Of a stretch of 64,000 nucleotides of DNA, positions 26,014-35,012 are shown piece after piece. Every line of letters starts with the position of its first letter. Within the stretch, counting starts at the first letter, position 1. The DNA lies in the NCBI RefSeq assembly GCF_900454495.1, contig NZ_UGSI01000001.1:2356001-2420000 (forward strand), written 5' to 3'. This DNA is from Paenibacillus macerans (GTDB lineage: Bacteria; Bacillota; Bacilli; Paenibacillales; Paenibacillaceae). The notes under the pieces are model-generated. The model was given only the letters and a program-made list of their open reading frames with translations, was not told where the DNA came from and made no database searches. The translations under genes were made by a program, and so were the position numbers.

Positions 26014-27987
26014 TTATCCAAGCAGCAATTTGCGGTGAATTTCCCCCATGATGTCCGCGGCGTCGCTTGGCCGCACCTGTTCCCCGGCCGCGATCCTCCG
26101 GTCCGCCTCGGCCATCGTCCGGCGCTTAAGATAATCGCGCAGGGCCAGCGGATAAGCCGCCAGGGCCGCGCCGACGGCAAGCTGCAGCTCATCGCTCCAG
26201 ACCGCCTCGAAGCGTTCCCGCGCCTCTCCATAGTGGAAGGAAGCCGTCAGCTTAGGCGCTTCCGCTCGCAAAAGCCGGGTCGCTTCGCCATCCACTTGGC
26301 CGGCGCGCAGAATGACGCCGTATTGCTCCCGCGCGGCCGCCTCGGACACTAGTCCGCTGCGCACATCGTTTAACACGGCTGCGGGGTCCCGCTCATACGG
26401 GCTGCCGTATCCGCCGCCGCCCTGCGAGAGAAAGGCAACCGTGTCGCCCGGCTGCAGCAGCAGCTCATCGATGCGTCCGAGATCCTCCTCCGCGGCTTGT
26501 CCCGCGTTTTTCAAAGCCACCCCGTGCGCCCCGGCCCGGCCGCCAAGTCTCCCCCACGGCTGAAACTGGATGCGCTCCATGTTCCGCGCCGTCAGCACCG
26601 TATCGGGACTCAGCACCTTGAGCCGGAGCTCGATCCCGCTGCCGCCCCGGTATTTGCCGGCTCCGGCGGAATCGGCGCGCAGGCCGTAACGCTCGATCAG
26701 CACGGGCATGTCGACCTCCACCGTCTCGACCGGAATGTTGCGCAGATGGCCGACGGCAAAATCCATGCCGTCGATCCCGTCCTTCATCGGCCTCGCGCCG
26801 GAGCCGCCGCAGATCGGCTGAATGACGCCCACCTTTCGGCCGCCGGAGACCGGATCGGTCATCGCCAGCATCACGATTGCGGCTTGTCCCGCGCCGGCCG
26901 CCGGCAGCTTGTTTTCCTGGGCCCGGCTGAGCGCACCGGTCAGCACATCCATCAGCCGGATGAAGGTGGAAGCCCGCGCGCCGACCGCGGCCGGGAATTC
27001 CGGATTCAGGATGCTGGCCGGCGGCGCCTCGTTGCCGATCATCCGCACCATCCCCGAGTTCCAGGGAATCGACGGGTCCAGCGTGCGGAAGTAGCGGGTT
27101 AGCGCCGGAACCAGGTAATAATGCCCTTGCTTGTTCAGTGTCGGGATATTAAACGAAGCTCTCACCTGGGGATCGGTTCCCCGGAAATCGAGCAATATCC
27201 CGTCCCCCCTGACGATCAGAGCGCACCGCAGCCGCACCGGGTATCCGCCGGGACCGCCTTCGATGTAGTCCCAGAACTCGTACGTCCCGTCCGGGATGTC
27301 CGCGATAATCTGCCGCACCCGCGTCTCCGCGTAAGCGAGCAGATCCTCGATGCCCCGCTCGATCTGCTCCGGTCCGTATCGCGCGATCAATTCGGCAAGT
27401 CTCTTGTCCCCGCGGTTCAGCGCGGCCATCAGCGCCCGCAGGTCCCCCCAGTTCTGATCGGGGATGCGGCAATTGTGCAGGAACATGTTCAGCACCTGCT
27501 CGTTCAGCGCGCCGGCTTCGTACAGCTTGACCGGAGCGATCCGGATGCCCTCCTGATGAATATCGTAAGCGCTTGGCGAGACGCTGCCCGGCACCTTGCC
27601 GCCGACATCCGAGGAATGAATAAAGCAAAGCCCGAAGGCGATAATCCGCCCGTCATGAAAAAAGGGCTTCAGCAGATAGACATCCGGCAAATGGGTGGCC
27701 ATGGCGCCGGTGGTATAGGGATCGTTGCAAATCACGATGTCCCCTTCCCGCCACGGCTCGCCCGCGGCGAGCACCTCCTCGGCCGGAATTCCCAGCGACA
27801 GGCTGTATCCGGTCTCCAGCGGGGAGCCGAAGGTTTCGCCCTTTGGCGACAGCAGATAGGTGCCGAAATCGCCCGTCTCTTTGACAAACGCCGTGAAGCC
27901 GGTGCGGAGAACGACACCCGCCATTTCCTCCACGATCGCCTGCACCCGGTTTTTGAAAATTTCCAGAAACACCCGGTCGGTACTCAT
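26014..27987 (-). CDS. hyuB: Hydantoinase B/oxoprolinase-family subunit (HyuB)
   Basis: 657 residues, a normal length for HyuB. It has the family blocks MAGVVLRTGFTAFVKETGDF, GDIVICNDPYTTGAMATHLPD, HSSDVGGKVPGS.. and FRGTDPQVRASFNIP. It forms a complex with HyuA; the pair hydrolyses or carboxylates cyclic amides and ketones at the expense of ATP (N-methylhydantoinase, 5-oxoprolinase, acetone carboxylase and caprolactamase are known members). The start overlaps the hyuA stop by 4 nt (ATGA). The specific substrate cannot be read from sequence. Confidence 0.92.
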   Translation of the reverse strand: MSTDRVFLEIFKNRVQAIVEEMAGVVLRTGFTAFVKETGDFGTYLLSPKGETFGSPLETGYSLSLGIPAEEVLAAGEPWREGDIVICNDPYTTGAMATHLPDVYLLKPFFHDGRIIAFGLCFIHSSDVGGKVPGSVSPSAYDIHQEGIRIAPVKLYEAGALNEQVLNMFLHNCRIPDQNWGDLRALMAALNRGDKRLAELIARYGPEQIERGIEDLLAYAETRVRQIIADIPDGTYEFWDYIEGGPGGYPVRLRCALIVRGDGILLDFRGTDPQVRASFNIPTLNKQGHYYLVPALTRYFRTLDPSIPWNSGMVRMIGNEAPPASILNPEFPAAVGARASTFIRLMDVLTGALSRAQENKLPAAGAGQAAIVMLAMTDPVSGGRKVGVIQPICGGSGARPMKDGIDGMDFAVGHLRNIPVETVEVDMPVLIERYGLRADSAGAGKYRGGSGIELRLKVLSPDTVLTARNMERIQFQPWGRLGGRAGAHGVALKNAGQAAEEDLGRIDELLLQPGDTVAFLSQGGGGYGSPYERDPAAVLNDVRSGLVSEAAAREQYGVILRAGQVDGEATRLLRAEAPKLTASFHYGEARERFEAVWSDELQLAVGAALAAYPLALRDYLKRRTMAEADRRIAAGEQVRPSDAADIMGEIHRKLLLG

Positions 27988-30050
27988 GCTTCCGCCTCCC
28001 CGATCATATTGCCCAGCTTGTCCCGGCAGACCCGATAGCCCGGGGGAACAAACACCGTCGTATCGTACTCTTCAACGATGACCGGACCGGACAGCGCAGG
28101 TGCGGACTCCTCCGGCAGTTCGGACCGCTTCAGTACGCTGGCCGTCCATGACCGGCCGTCAAAGAACAACTGGCGCTTGTCCGGTGTGCCAGGGGCGGAT
28201 CGATCCGCCGCGCGTTCCGGCGGTCGGATCGCCCCCGCCTTGCGGGTAACCCCGACCACCGAGGCCCGGAGATTGACGAACATGACGGGATCGCCTGGCT
28301 GGCTGATGCCAAAAATGTCATGGTACCGCTGATGAAAACGCCGGATCGCTTCAGCTTCAGCTTCCGCCTCCGTTTCTTCCGCGGGAAGCGATACTTCAAT
28401 ATCGAAGGCTTGCCCTTCATAGCGCATATCCGCGCTGAACAGCACATAGCTCGTCTCCAGCGCGATCCCCCGGCTGCTCTCCTCGCTCAGCCAGCGCCCT
28501 CCCTGCTCCTTCAAGCCTTGTAACGTCGCGCCGATTTCTCCGGGCTGCAGCTGCTGCTCCGTCTTATAGACCGTGCGGACGAAGTCGTTGCGCAGGTCGG
28601 CGACCACGCAGCCGGTCGCGCACAGCGTGCCGGGGGAAGGCGGGATGAGCACCCGCCGGATGCCCACCTCCCGGGCCAGCAAAAATGCGTGGGTCGGACC
28701 GGCTCCCCCGTAGGCCAGCAGCGTAAAGTCCCGGGGATCGATCCCTTTGCGGGCCATGAGCGGCGTAAACTGGGCGTACATATTGGCGGTCGCCACGTCG
28801 ATGATCGCTTGGGCGGCCGCGCGGGAATCGAGGCCGATCCGCTCCCCGAGCCGGGTCAGGACCGCGGCGGCGAGCCGCTCATCCAGCGGCATGCCTCCGC
28901 CGAGAAAGCGCTCGGGGTGAATGATGCCGAGATGCACGTAAGCGTCCGTGGTCGTCGCCTCCTGGCCGCCCCGGCCGTAGCAGGCCGGTCCGGGATCGGC
29001 GCCCGCGCTGCGCGGACCTACCTTCAGCACGCCCGCCGAATCCACCCAGGCGACCGAACCTCCGCCGGCGCCGATCGCCGTCACATCAACCGCCGGAATG
29101 ATGACCGGAAAATCGCCGACCTGGTTTTCGCTCGAGTAGGCCGGCTCGCCATCGATCACCGCCACATCGACGCTCGTGCCCCCCATATCGAAGGTGATCA
29201 CCTTGTCGATGCCGGCCAGACGGGCCACATGCGTGGCGCCGATTACGCCGGACGCCGGGCCGGAGAGCAGCGTTTTGACCGGTTCCTGCGCCGCCCGCCG
29301 GGCAGTCATAATCCCGCCGTTGGACATCGTGGACAACACCTGCGCCCGCAGCCCCTGTTCCGACGCCCCGGCCTCCAGGCGCTGAAAATATTCGCTCATG
29401 CGCGAGCCCACATATGCGTTCATGACGGTGGCCAACGTTCGCTCGTATTCCCGCTGCTGCGGCCAAACCTCGCTGCTCGCCGAAACGAACACGCCGGGAA
29501 ATTCACGGCGGATCAGCTCGGCCGCCTGGCGCTCATGCTCCGGGTTATGATACGCGTGAAGGAACGAGACGGCGATTGCGGTAACCCCTTCTTCCAGCAA
29601 TTCCGCTACTGCCCGACGCAGTTCTTCCGGACGCAGCGGACGGTAGATCCGTCCATCCGCCAAACAGCGTTCATCGATCTCCTTGACGAGATGGCGGGGA
29701 ATCAGGGGCAAAGCCTTGTCCCCGTATAAATCCGTTGTATTCTCCAAACGCAGCCGGCGGATTTCCAGCACATCGCGAAAGCCGCCGGTAGTAAGGAGAC
29801 CCGTCTTCGCTCCGTTTCGCTCAATCAAGGTGTTGACTCCCAGTGTCGTACCGTGGACAAACAGCTCAATCGCCCCGATGTCGATGCCGTTGTCCTTTAA
29901 CTGCCGCAGCGCGTTAAAGATCGCCTGCTCCGGAGCGGAAGGTACGGATGGCGTTTTAAGCGCCGCCGCTACCTCGCCCGAACGGCCGGTCAGCATCACG
30001 TCGGTGAAGGTTCCGCCAATATCGATGCCCAGACGGTATTTTTGGGTCAT
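27984..30050 (-). CDS. hyuA: Hydantoinase A/oxoprolinase-family ATPase subunit (HyuA)
   Basis: 688 residues. The N-terminal ASKHA phosphate loop is YRLGIDIGGTFTDVML, and a second one, ITFDMGGTSVDVAVI, starts the central domain. VHGTTLGVNTLIERNGAKTGL and GGGSVAWVDSAGVLKVGPRSA are further HyuA hallmarks. It uses ATP to activate the cyclic amide or the ketone/bicarbonate pair. GGGGAGGTCAAC precedes ATG 30050. The gene follows the FCD-type regulator (94 nt gap) and is coupled to hyuB, so this is the first catalytic gene of the unit. Confidence 0.93.
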   Translation of the reverse strand: MTQKYRLGIDIGGTFTDVMLTGRSGEVAAALKTPSVPSAPEQAIFNALRQLKDNGIDIGAIELFVHGTTLGVNTLIERNGAKTGLLTTGGFRDVLEIRRLRLENTTDLYGDKALPLIPRHLVKEIDERCLADGRIYRPLRPEELRRAVAELLEEGVTAIAVSFLHAYHNPEHERQAAELIRREFPGVFVSASSEVWPQQREYERTLATVMNAYVGSRMSEYFQRLEAGASEQGLRAQVLSTMSNGGIMTARRAAQEPVKTLLSGPASGVIGATHVARLAGIDKVITFDMGGTSVDVAVIDGEPAYSSENQVGDFPVIIPAVDVTAIGAGGGSVAWVDSAGVLKVGPRSAGADPGPACYGRGGQEATTTDAYVHLGIIHPERFLGGGMPLDERLAAAVLTRLGERIGLDSRAAAQAIIDVATANMYAQFTPLMARKGIDPRDFTLLAYGGAGPTHAFLLAREVGIRRVLIPPSPGTLCATGCVVADLRNDFVRTVYKTEQQLQPGEIGATLQGLKEQGGRWLSEESSRGIALETSYVLFSADMRYEGQAFDIEVSLPAEETEAEAEAEAIRRFHQRYHDIFGISQPGDPVMFVNLRASVVGVTRKAGAIRPPERAADRSAPGTPDKRQLFFDGRSWTASVLKRSELPEESAPALSGPVIVEEYDTTVFVPPGYRVCRDKLGNMIGEAEA

Positions 30051-30144
30051 GTTGACCTCCCCTTTGTAATTTTTTAGTGAGAGTTTAATAAATCAGGCAA
30101 CTACCTCTTTTATCGTTTTTTTGGTTCCTTGGCTTAATACCGCT

Positions 30145-30876
30145 TTAAGAGCGGGGACCGCCAAAGTAAGTGCGGACATCCTCGATCAGCTGATTGATAT
30201 GGTTGACCATGGCGGACGCCGCCTCGTAGGGAGAATGGCTCTCGATGCAGCCGATGATTCTGCGATGATCGACAACCAGTTCGCTGCCGACCGCTTTCCG
30301 GATCGTGGCCGTTGCCGGCAGATGGGCTCCCTCGCCCCAAACGAGCCGCAAAGCGTGAAGCAGGATCGGGTTGCCGGCAGCCCTGGCGATTCGCTCATGA
30401 AACTCCCGGTCCTCCGCGATCGGAATCCTGCCCTCGGACAAAGCGGTTTCCTGCAGGGCGATCGATTCCCATAAAAGAACGATATCCCGTTCGCTGGCGT
30501 TAGTGGCCGCTAGCCATGCGGTCTCCCGTTCCAAAGCCCGTCTCGTCACCAATATATTGATTAGCGATTGCTCGTCGGATATTTTCAGGGCGTCAAGCAG
30601 CTTGGAATTGTCGCGCAGTTGGGCAAGCTGCCGGTTCAGCTCCGTAAGCCGCTCCTTGCCCGCAGCCGTAAGCAAACGCCCTTTCCGGCCGACGCTTTCG
30701 GTATACCCCAGCGTATCGAATTCCATCAGCTTCCGGCCGATCGACGCCTGGCTGAGCCCGAACTTCTTGTCCAGCACAAGCACCAGCGTCGTGGCGCCGA
30801 CCGGAGTTTCCTGCTTATCCAAATAAGAGAGCAGCTCATACTCCAGTTTCATCTGGTCGTATTCTTTGGCAATCAT
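30145..30876 (-). CDS. FCD-domain transcriptional regulator with an atypical winged helix
   Basis: About 243 residues. The C-terminal half is an FCD ligand-binding domain as in FadR-type GntR proteins: acidic/His positions in DREFHERIARAAGNPIL and DHRRIIGCIESHSPYEA. The N-terminal half is a winged helix (YLDKQETPVGATTLVLVLDK, then LSQASIGRKLMEFDTLGY) that is not the usual GntR one and resembles domains found in archaeal NrpR-like or DUF128-like proteins. A coiled linker (RLTELNRQLAQLRD) joins them. ATG 30876 follows AGGAGGAACGT. It is the first gene of the hyuAB/ABC unit and probably its regulator, responding to a carboxylated substrate or product. Confidence 0.8.
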   Translation of the reverse strand: MIAKEYDQMKLEYELLSYLDKQETPVGATTLVLVLDKKFGLSQASIGRKLMEFDTLGYTESVGRKGRLLTAAGKERLTELNRQLAQLRDNSKLLDALKISDEQSLINILVTRRALERETAWLAATNASERDIVLLWESIALQETALSEGRIPIAEDREFHERIARAAGNPILLHALRLVWGEGAHLPATATIRKAVGSELVVDHRRIIGCIESHSPYEAASAMVNHINQLIEDVRTYFGGPRS

Positions 30877-30924
30877 ACGTTCCTCCTGCCTGATGAACAT
30901 TAATAATCAATGATGATTAACATA

Positions 30925-30936
30925 ATTCAATTGAAT
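30925..30936. promoter_or_regulatory. Palindrome in the FCD-regulator promoter region
   Basis: ATTCAATTGAAT is a perfect 12-bp palindrome about 50 bp upstream of the regulator start, in an A+T-rich stretch (30900-30945) that probably contains the promoter. It is a candidate operator for the regulator itself; this is inferred from position only. Confidence 0.35.
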
Positions 30937-31125
30937 AATCGGCTCAGATTCCGGGTTGAATATTTTCTCCAGTTATGGAATCTTCATCGATTTAAAGTGA
31001 TTATATAGCCGTTTTTGCGTCTTGTCAATTAATCTCATGGGATAAGTAAGGATTTAAATATTCAATATTTTTCCATTCCTTTTTATCGTAGTGGGACGGC
31101 GCTGGACATATCTGAATTTACAGCC

Positions 31126-31157
31126 TTACAGTTTTACAGTTTTACAGTTTTACAGTT
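31126..31157. repeat. Tandem octamer repeat TTACAGTT x4
   Basis: Four perfect head-to-tail copies of TTACAGTT, then a decayed fifth copy and further loose repeats (cctaacag twice, ttaatag three times) up to about 31208. It lies in the 890-bp non-coding stretch between the two Hyu units, which otherwise holds repeat copy B and a terminator. Confidence 0.85.
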
Positions 31158-31233
31158 TTACGCCTAACAGCCTAACAGCTTAATAGATTAATAGTTATAG
31201 ATTAATAGCTTTACATCTGGCTACCCACGAGAA

Positions 31234-31455
31234 ACTCCGGCGAAAAACATAAGAACAAAAAAGGGCGTTATTCCGGCGGTATCCATCCATTTGAGAGAAA
31301 TAGAGACGATTTTTGCCGCTATTTTCCCCAGTCGCAGGGAAATGCCCCCAATCTAGGCCATGCATAGGGAAATAAGTACAAAAAATGCCGCTAATGAGGA
31401 TGAACGGGCCTGGCTCCGAATAATAAGTACATAAAGTGCCGCTATTTAGAAGTCC
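31234..31455. repeat. Intergenic repeat, copy B (about 222 bp core)
   Basis: Same orientation and nearly the same length as copies at 12981-13200 and 61783-62004. It begins actccggcgaaaaacataag and ends gccgctatttagaag; similarity to copy A trails on to about 31530. Inside it an element close to AATAAGNACANAAANTGCCGCTATT recurs at about 31247, 31298, 31370 and 31422. A 116-codon minus-strand frame crosses it (31195-31545) but has no recognisable product and is not called. Confidence 0.75.
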
Positions 31456-31635
31456 CGGGTTTGGACTAGTGGTAGCGTCATTCCGGCAGCCGGCTATCAT
31501 ACGCCGGTTTCCATGCTGAGCCGTAAGAAAACCGTCTCTCGACATACTTTCGAAGAAGCCAAACCGCGTTTAAAAAGTTAGTTTTCTTGCGATAAGGAGG
31601 CTTTGGCTCTGAAACTTTTCTTCTTCCTTATATCT

Positions 31636-31699
31636 TAAAAAAGCGCTTAAGCAAAGCCCGCGTCATCCGTAAATGAAAACAGGCCCCGCCTAAGCGCTG
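31636..31699 (-). terminator. Rho-independent terminator of the second Hyu unit
   Basis: On the minus strand AGCGCTTAGGC (31699-31689) pairs with GCTTAAGCGCT (31652-31642), with one mismatch, and TTTTTT follows. It lies 70 nt past the stop of the last Hyu gene (31769). Between them, CTATCTATATCC occurs twice in tandem (about 31734-31757). Confidence 0.7.
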
Positions 31700-31768
31700 C
31701 AAACAAATTATTCTATAACATCCCCTGTGTTCCTATCTATATCCCTATCTATATCCCCAAACCGTTTG

Positions 31769-33526
31769 TTATCTGCCTAGCTTCCCTTTCTGACGAAGGG
31801 CGTCTGTGCCTTCATGGTCCAGGATAAAATCCATTCCTGCCTCCAGAATGATAACTCCATAATCCTGACGGGCGCCTTCAACAGAGACAAATCCGCTAAG
31901 AACATCCTCGAGGACGAGCCGGGGATCACGCTGCCACGGATCTCCCCAGCCGCCCCCGCCGGCCCGGTGAAATTCGATGATTCCCCCGCCGTTCATCGGC
32001 ACGTGAAACGCCGTTTCCCGCACTTCCAGCGGTGCTTTGTCTCCGGGGTGAAGGACAACCAGATTGGAAGGCGCATCCTCCCCGCCGCACAAGCCGCGCG
32101 TAGTGTTCCGAACCCCCGCCATCATGACGCTGGTATGACTGGGTTCCAGGTGCTGGATCAGCACATGAAGCCCTGGTGCGCCCCGCCACTGTCCGGCACC
32201 GGTATAATCCGCGGTGTATTCGTGTTTCAGCACGCGGCTGGGATACTGAATTTCATTCATCTCGATGGACGGCAGGATAACCCCGGTCATAACCGGAGGG
32301 TACAGTCCCCAGCCATCAGTTTCATAGGCCCCGCCGGCGCCGCCGGTATAACCGAAGAAATTCAGGTTCACCCAAGGACGCCCGTCTTGATATTGTCCGT
32401 TTGTATAGGCAAGCGGAAGCTTATGCGCATTCACTCCGACGCGCTCGGGGGCGCATTGGGAGATGGCCAGCAAGACGGCCTCGGCAATTTCCGCTCCCGT
32501 ACAAGCCGTGGCATGTCCGCACGGAGCCGGCGGCTTCGGGTTCACGACGCTGCCGAGCGGGGCTTTGACCGTGACCGGGTTCATGTACCCTTCGTTGATG
32601 GGGATACTCTCGTCACAGCAAGTGGAAATAGCGACAAACGCAAACGACGTTGTATTCGACAGCGGGCTGTTGATGAACCCGGGCACCTGTTTCGCCGAGC
32701 CTGCAAAATCGATCGTCAGGTCACTGCCGGAGACGGTTACGGTAGCCTTCACTTTAATATCCCGGTTTCCCTGAAAATCATGGTCCGCATACGTCTCCGC
32801 GGTATAAGTGCCGTCCGGCCAGCTTGAGATTTCTTCCCGTACCCGCCGCTCGGTATACTCGATCCGCTGATCAATCGCCTGCCGCACCGAAGTGTAGCCG
32901 TATCGCTTAAGCAGCATGTCCGCCCGCTGCGCCGCCAGCTTGCAGGCGCCGATCATGGCGTCTAGATCGCCTTCCAGCCAGTGAGCCAGCCGGTTGTTGG
33001 CCGTAATCAGCTCGAATACGTCCTGTCTTTTCTCACCGCGTTCGTACAGCTTGAGCGGCGGAATCCGCAATCCATCCTGCCAGATGTCGCGGGATCGCGG
33101 ATTGTAGCCGCCCGCCACCGGCCCGCCGTTATCGCCCATATGGCTGCGGACGGCCGGAAGCAGCACCGGCCGCCGCCCGTGAAAGACCGGCATGACAATC
33201 GTCCAGTCCAGACTGTGGGAGCCGCCGTAATAAGGATCGTTTACGAGCAAAATGTCTCCGGGATGCAGATCGTTTTTAAACGCGTCCAGCAGCTCATCGA
33301 CAGCGCTGACCACTGCGTACAAATGCAGGGTACAGCCGGGAGCCTGGGCCACCAGCCGGGTACGGCCTTCGATAAAATCGAAGACGCCGGTCGTGAAGTC
33401 GTGGGCTTCATTAAACAGAGGCGATCTGGCGGTCCGCGTTACAGCGGCGCTCATCTCCTCCGCTACGGAATCCAGCGTTCCGCCAACGACCTGCGATAAA
33501 ATCCATTCATTAACGGGACGGGCCAT
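31769..33526 (-). CDS. Hydantoinase B-family subunit, second cluster
   Basis: 585 residues, a complete HyuB-type protein: MSAAVTRTARSPLFNEAHDF, GDILLVNDPYYGGSHSLDW, MGDNGGPVAGGYNPRSRDIW and CGHATACTGAEIAEAVL. It is clearly diverged from the HyuB at 26014-27987, so the two clusters are not a recent duplication. AAAGGAGGATAACG precedes ATG 33526, and the gene overlaps the end of the upstream HyuB-like gene by 17 nt. It probably forms a three-subunit enzyme with the products of 33510-35009 and 35013-37109. Confidence 0.9.
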   Translation of the reverse strand: MARPVNEWILSQVVGGTLDSVAEEMSAAVTRTARSPLFNEAHDFTTGVFDFIEGRTRLVAQAPGCTLHLYAVVSAVDELLDAFKNDLHPGDILLVNDPYYGGSHSLDWTIVMPVFHGRRPVLLPAVRSHMGDNGGPVAGGYNPRSRDIWQDGLRIPPLKLYERGEKRQDVFELITANNRLAHWLEGDLDAMIGACKLAAQRADMLLKRYGYTSVRQAIDQRIEYTERRVREEISSWPDGTYTAETYADHDFQGNRDIKVKATVTVSGSDLTIDFAGSAKQVPGFINSPLSNTTSFAFVAISTCCDESIPINEGYMNPVTVKAPLGSVVNPKPPAPCGHATACTGAEIAEAVLLAISQCAPERVGVNAHKLPLAYTNGQYQDGRPWVNLNFFGYTGGAGGAYETDGWGLYPPVMTGVILPSIEMNEIQYPSRVLKHEYTADYTGAGQWRGAPGLHVLIQHLEPSHTSVMMAGVRNTTRGLCGGEDAPSNLVVLHPGDKAPLEVRETAFHVPMNGGGIIEFHRAGGGGWGDPWQRDPRLVLEDVLSGFVSVEGARQDYGVIILEAGMDFILDHEGTDALRQKGKLGR

Positions 33527-35009
33527 CGTTATCCTCCTTTACCAGTCGTTTCAAAGGTTCGGCCGAAGCGTAGCGGTATTCGAGCGCGGCTCCTGCCGTA
33601 ACCGGGATGCCTTTTGCCGTTCCGCTACGAACTCCGTCTCCGGCAACAATACGCACATCCGTCCCTCCTTCGGGAACAAAAATAGCGGCCTCATACTTGC
33701 CGCGAAGCACGTCCAGCCGCACCTCCATATCCCCGTCTTCAAGCCGCTTCCGGTATCCGATGCGCAGCCCGCTCCGCCACTCCAGCTCCTCGGCGGAGAC
33801 CAGCCTGCGGGCTCCCTGCAGCACGGGTGCGCTCCATCCGTTTTCCGCAATCGCGAAACCGGGCTCCAGAAATACCGGCTCCATTGGGGTCTGCGAACCG
33901 ACGGGCGGATACAGAACGGTCAAGGGAGAAGGGCCGTGGACCGCCGGAAATGCAGGATCGGCTTCGGCGCGCATCGCCTGCGTTACCGCAGCGGCGACGG
34001 CTTGTCCGGACGTCAAGAACCCAAACGCGGTCGCCGCCGGAAAAGCCGCGTGGACCAGGCTGCCTTCCGGCAAAACAAATTCGAATACGTCCAGCAAGCC
34101 GTCATTGATCTCCAGGTCTTCCATGGAACCGGCCAGAAGCGCCGTCACCGCACAAGCCGACGCAGTCTCCCGGCTAATATTATAAGGAAGCGGTACCTGC
34201 TCCGAAGTTCCGGTAAAATCAAACTTCCAGCGCTGATCCCGCCGCTCCATTTGCAATTGGATGCCCACATCGGCCTGGGCGATCGCCAGCTTCGCCGCGC
34301 CCGAAAGAGGGCCTGTCACAGCAGGCAGCAGTTCAACCGTCCTAAGTCGCGTACGCTCGTTCATCCGCTCGATCGCTTGATGCACCGCAGGCAATCCGTA
34401 ACTGCCGACAACCGCTTGAATCGATCGGCGCGCTTCCTCAAGGCAGGCTTGCATAGCCAGCAAGTCAGATTCCAGCAGTTCCGGAGATCTGCCGTTCGCC
34501 AGCACGAAACGGCGCACGTCGCGCTGGAGCTTGCCTCCCTTGAACAGCTTCACCGGCGTTAACCGCATGCTTTCCTGCCACACTTCAAAGGCTTCCGGAT
34601 TATAACCTCCGGGGATTTCACCGCCCAGATCGGCCATCTGGGCCCGGATCACCGGACTAACAATAAGCTCCCCGCCCGCAAATACCGGCAGCAGCATCGT
34701 CAGGGTCTGTCCTTTGGTGCCGCCTTTATATACATCCGCGGAAATCAGAACGTCGCCTTCCTCAAGATCGTAAGCGAAATAATCCAGCAGATGGCGGGAC
34801 ACCGACCTGAGGGCGTACAGGTGCTCGATTTCGGATTGTACCTGATGGACCAGCGATCCGTCCCCTGTCACCAATCCGGCGGCATAAGCTCCGGATTCGG
34901 CGATCAGAGCGGAACGGGATACGCGCCGAAGCCGCTCACCCGCAAAACGGCTGACCGAAGCCAGCTTGCCGTAAATGATCTGATCTGAAATCTGGTGTGC
35001 GGTCGACAT
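33510..35009 (-). CDS. Divergent HyuB-like protein, second cluster
   Basis: 499 residues, related to HyuB over its whole length but shorter and more diverged. It keeps GDVLISADVYKGGTKGQTL, MADLGGEIPGGYNPEAFEVW, MRLTPVKLFKGGKLQRDV and FDFTGTSEQVPLPYN, each of which has a counterpart in the neighbouring HyuB (31769-33526). Start ATG 35009 lies 3 nt after the HyuA stop. Some ATP-dependent carboxylases (acetophenone carboxylase) also use several HyuA/HyuB-type chains, so a heteromeric enzyme is plausible. Whether this chain is catalytic or structural is unknown. Confidence 0.8.
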   Translation of the reverse strand: MSTAHQISDQIIYGKLASVSRFAGERLRRVSRSALIAESGAYAAGLVTGDGSLVHQVQSEIEHLYALRSVSRHLLDYFAYDLEEGDVLISADVYKGGTKGQTLTMLLPVFAGGELIVSPVIRAQMADLGGEIPGGYNPEAFEVWQESMRLTPVKLFKGGKLQRDVRRFVLANGRSPELLESDLLAMQACLEEARRSIQAVVGSYGLPAVHQAIERMNERTRLRTVELLPAVTGPLSGAAKLAIAQADVGIQLQMERRDQRWKFDFTGTSEQVPLPYNISRETASACAVTALLAGSMEDLEINDGLLDVFEFVLPEGSLVHAAFPAATAFGFLTSGQAVAAAVTQAMRAEADPAFPAVHGPSPLTVLYPPVGSQTPMEPVFLEPGFAIAENGWSAPVLQGARRLVSAEELEWRSGLRIGYRKRLEDGDMEVRLDVLRGKYEAAIFVPEGGTDVRIVAGDGVRSGTAKGIPVTAGAALEYRYASAEPLKRLVKEDNDGPSR

Positions 35010-35012
35010 CGA

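Noticed and set aside
28689..29729. 346-codon plus-strand frame opposite hyuA
   Set aside because: Antisense shadow of hyuA with no domain and no ribosome site.
31195..31545. Minus-strand frame of 116 codons with SQMDGYRRNNALFC
   Set aside because: It lies inside the intergenic repeat. The equivalent frame is shorter in copy C and broken in copy A, and no ribosome site or known domain is present.
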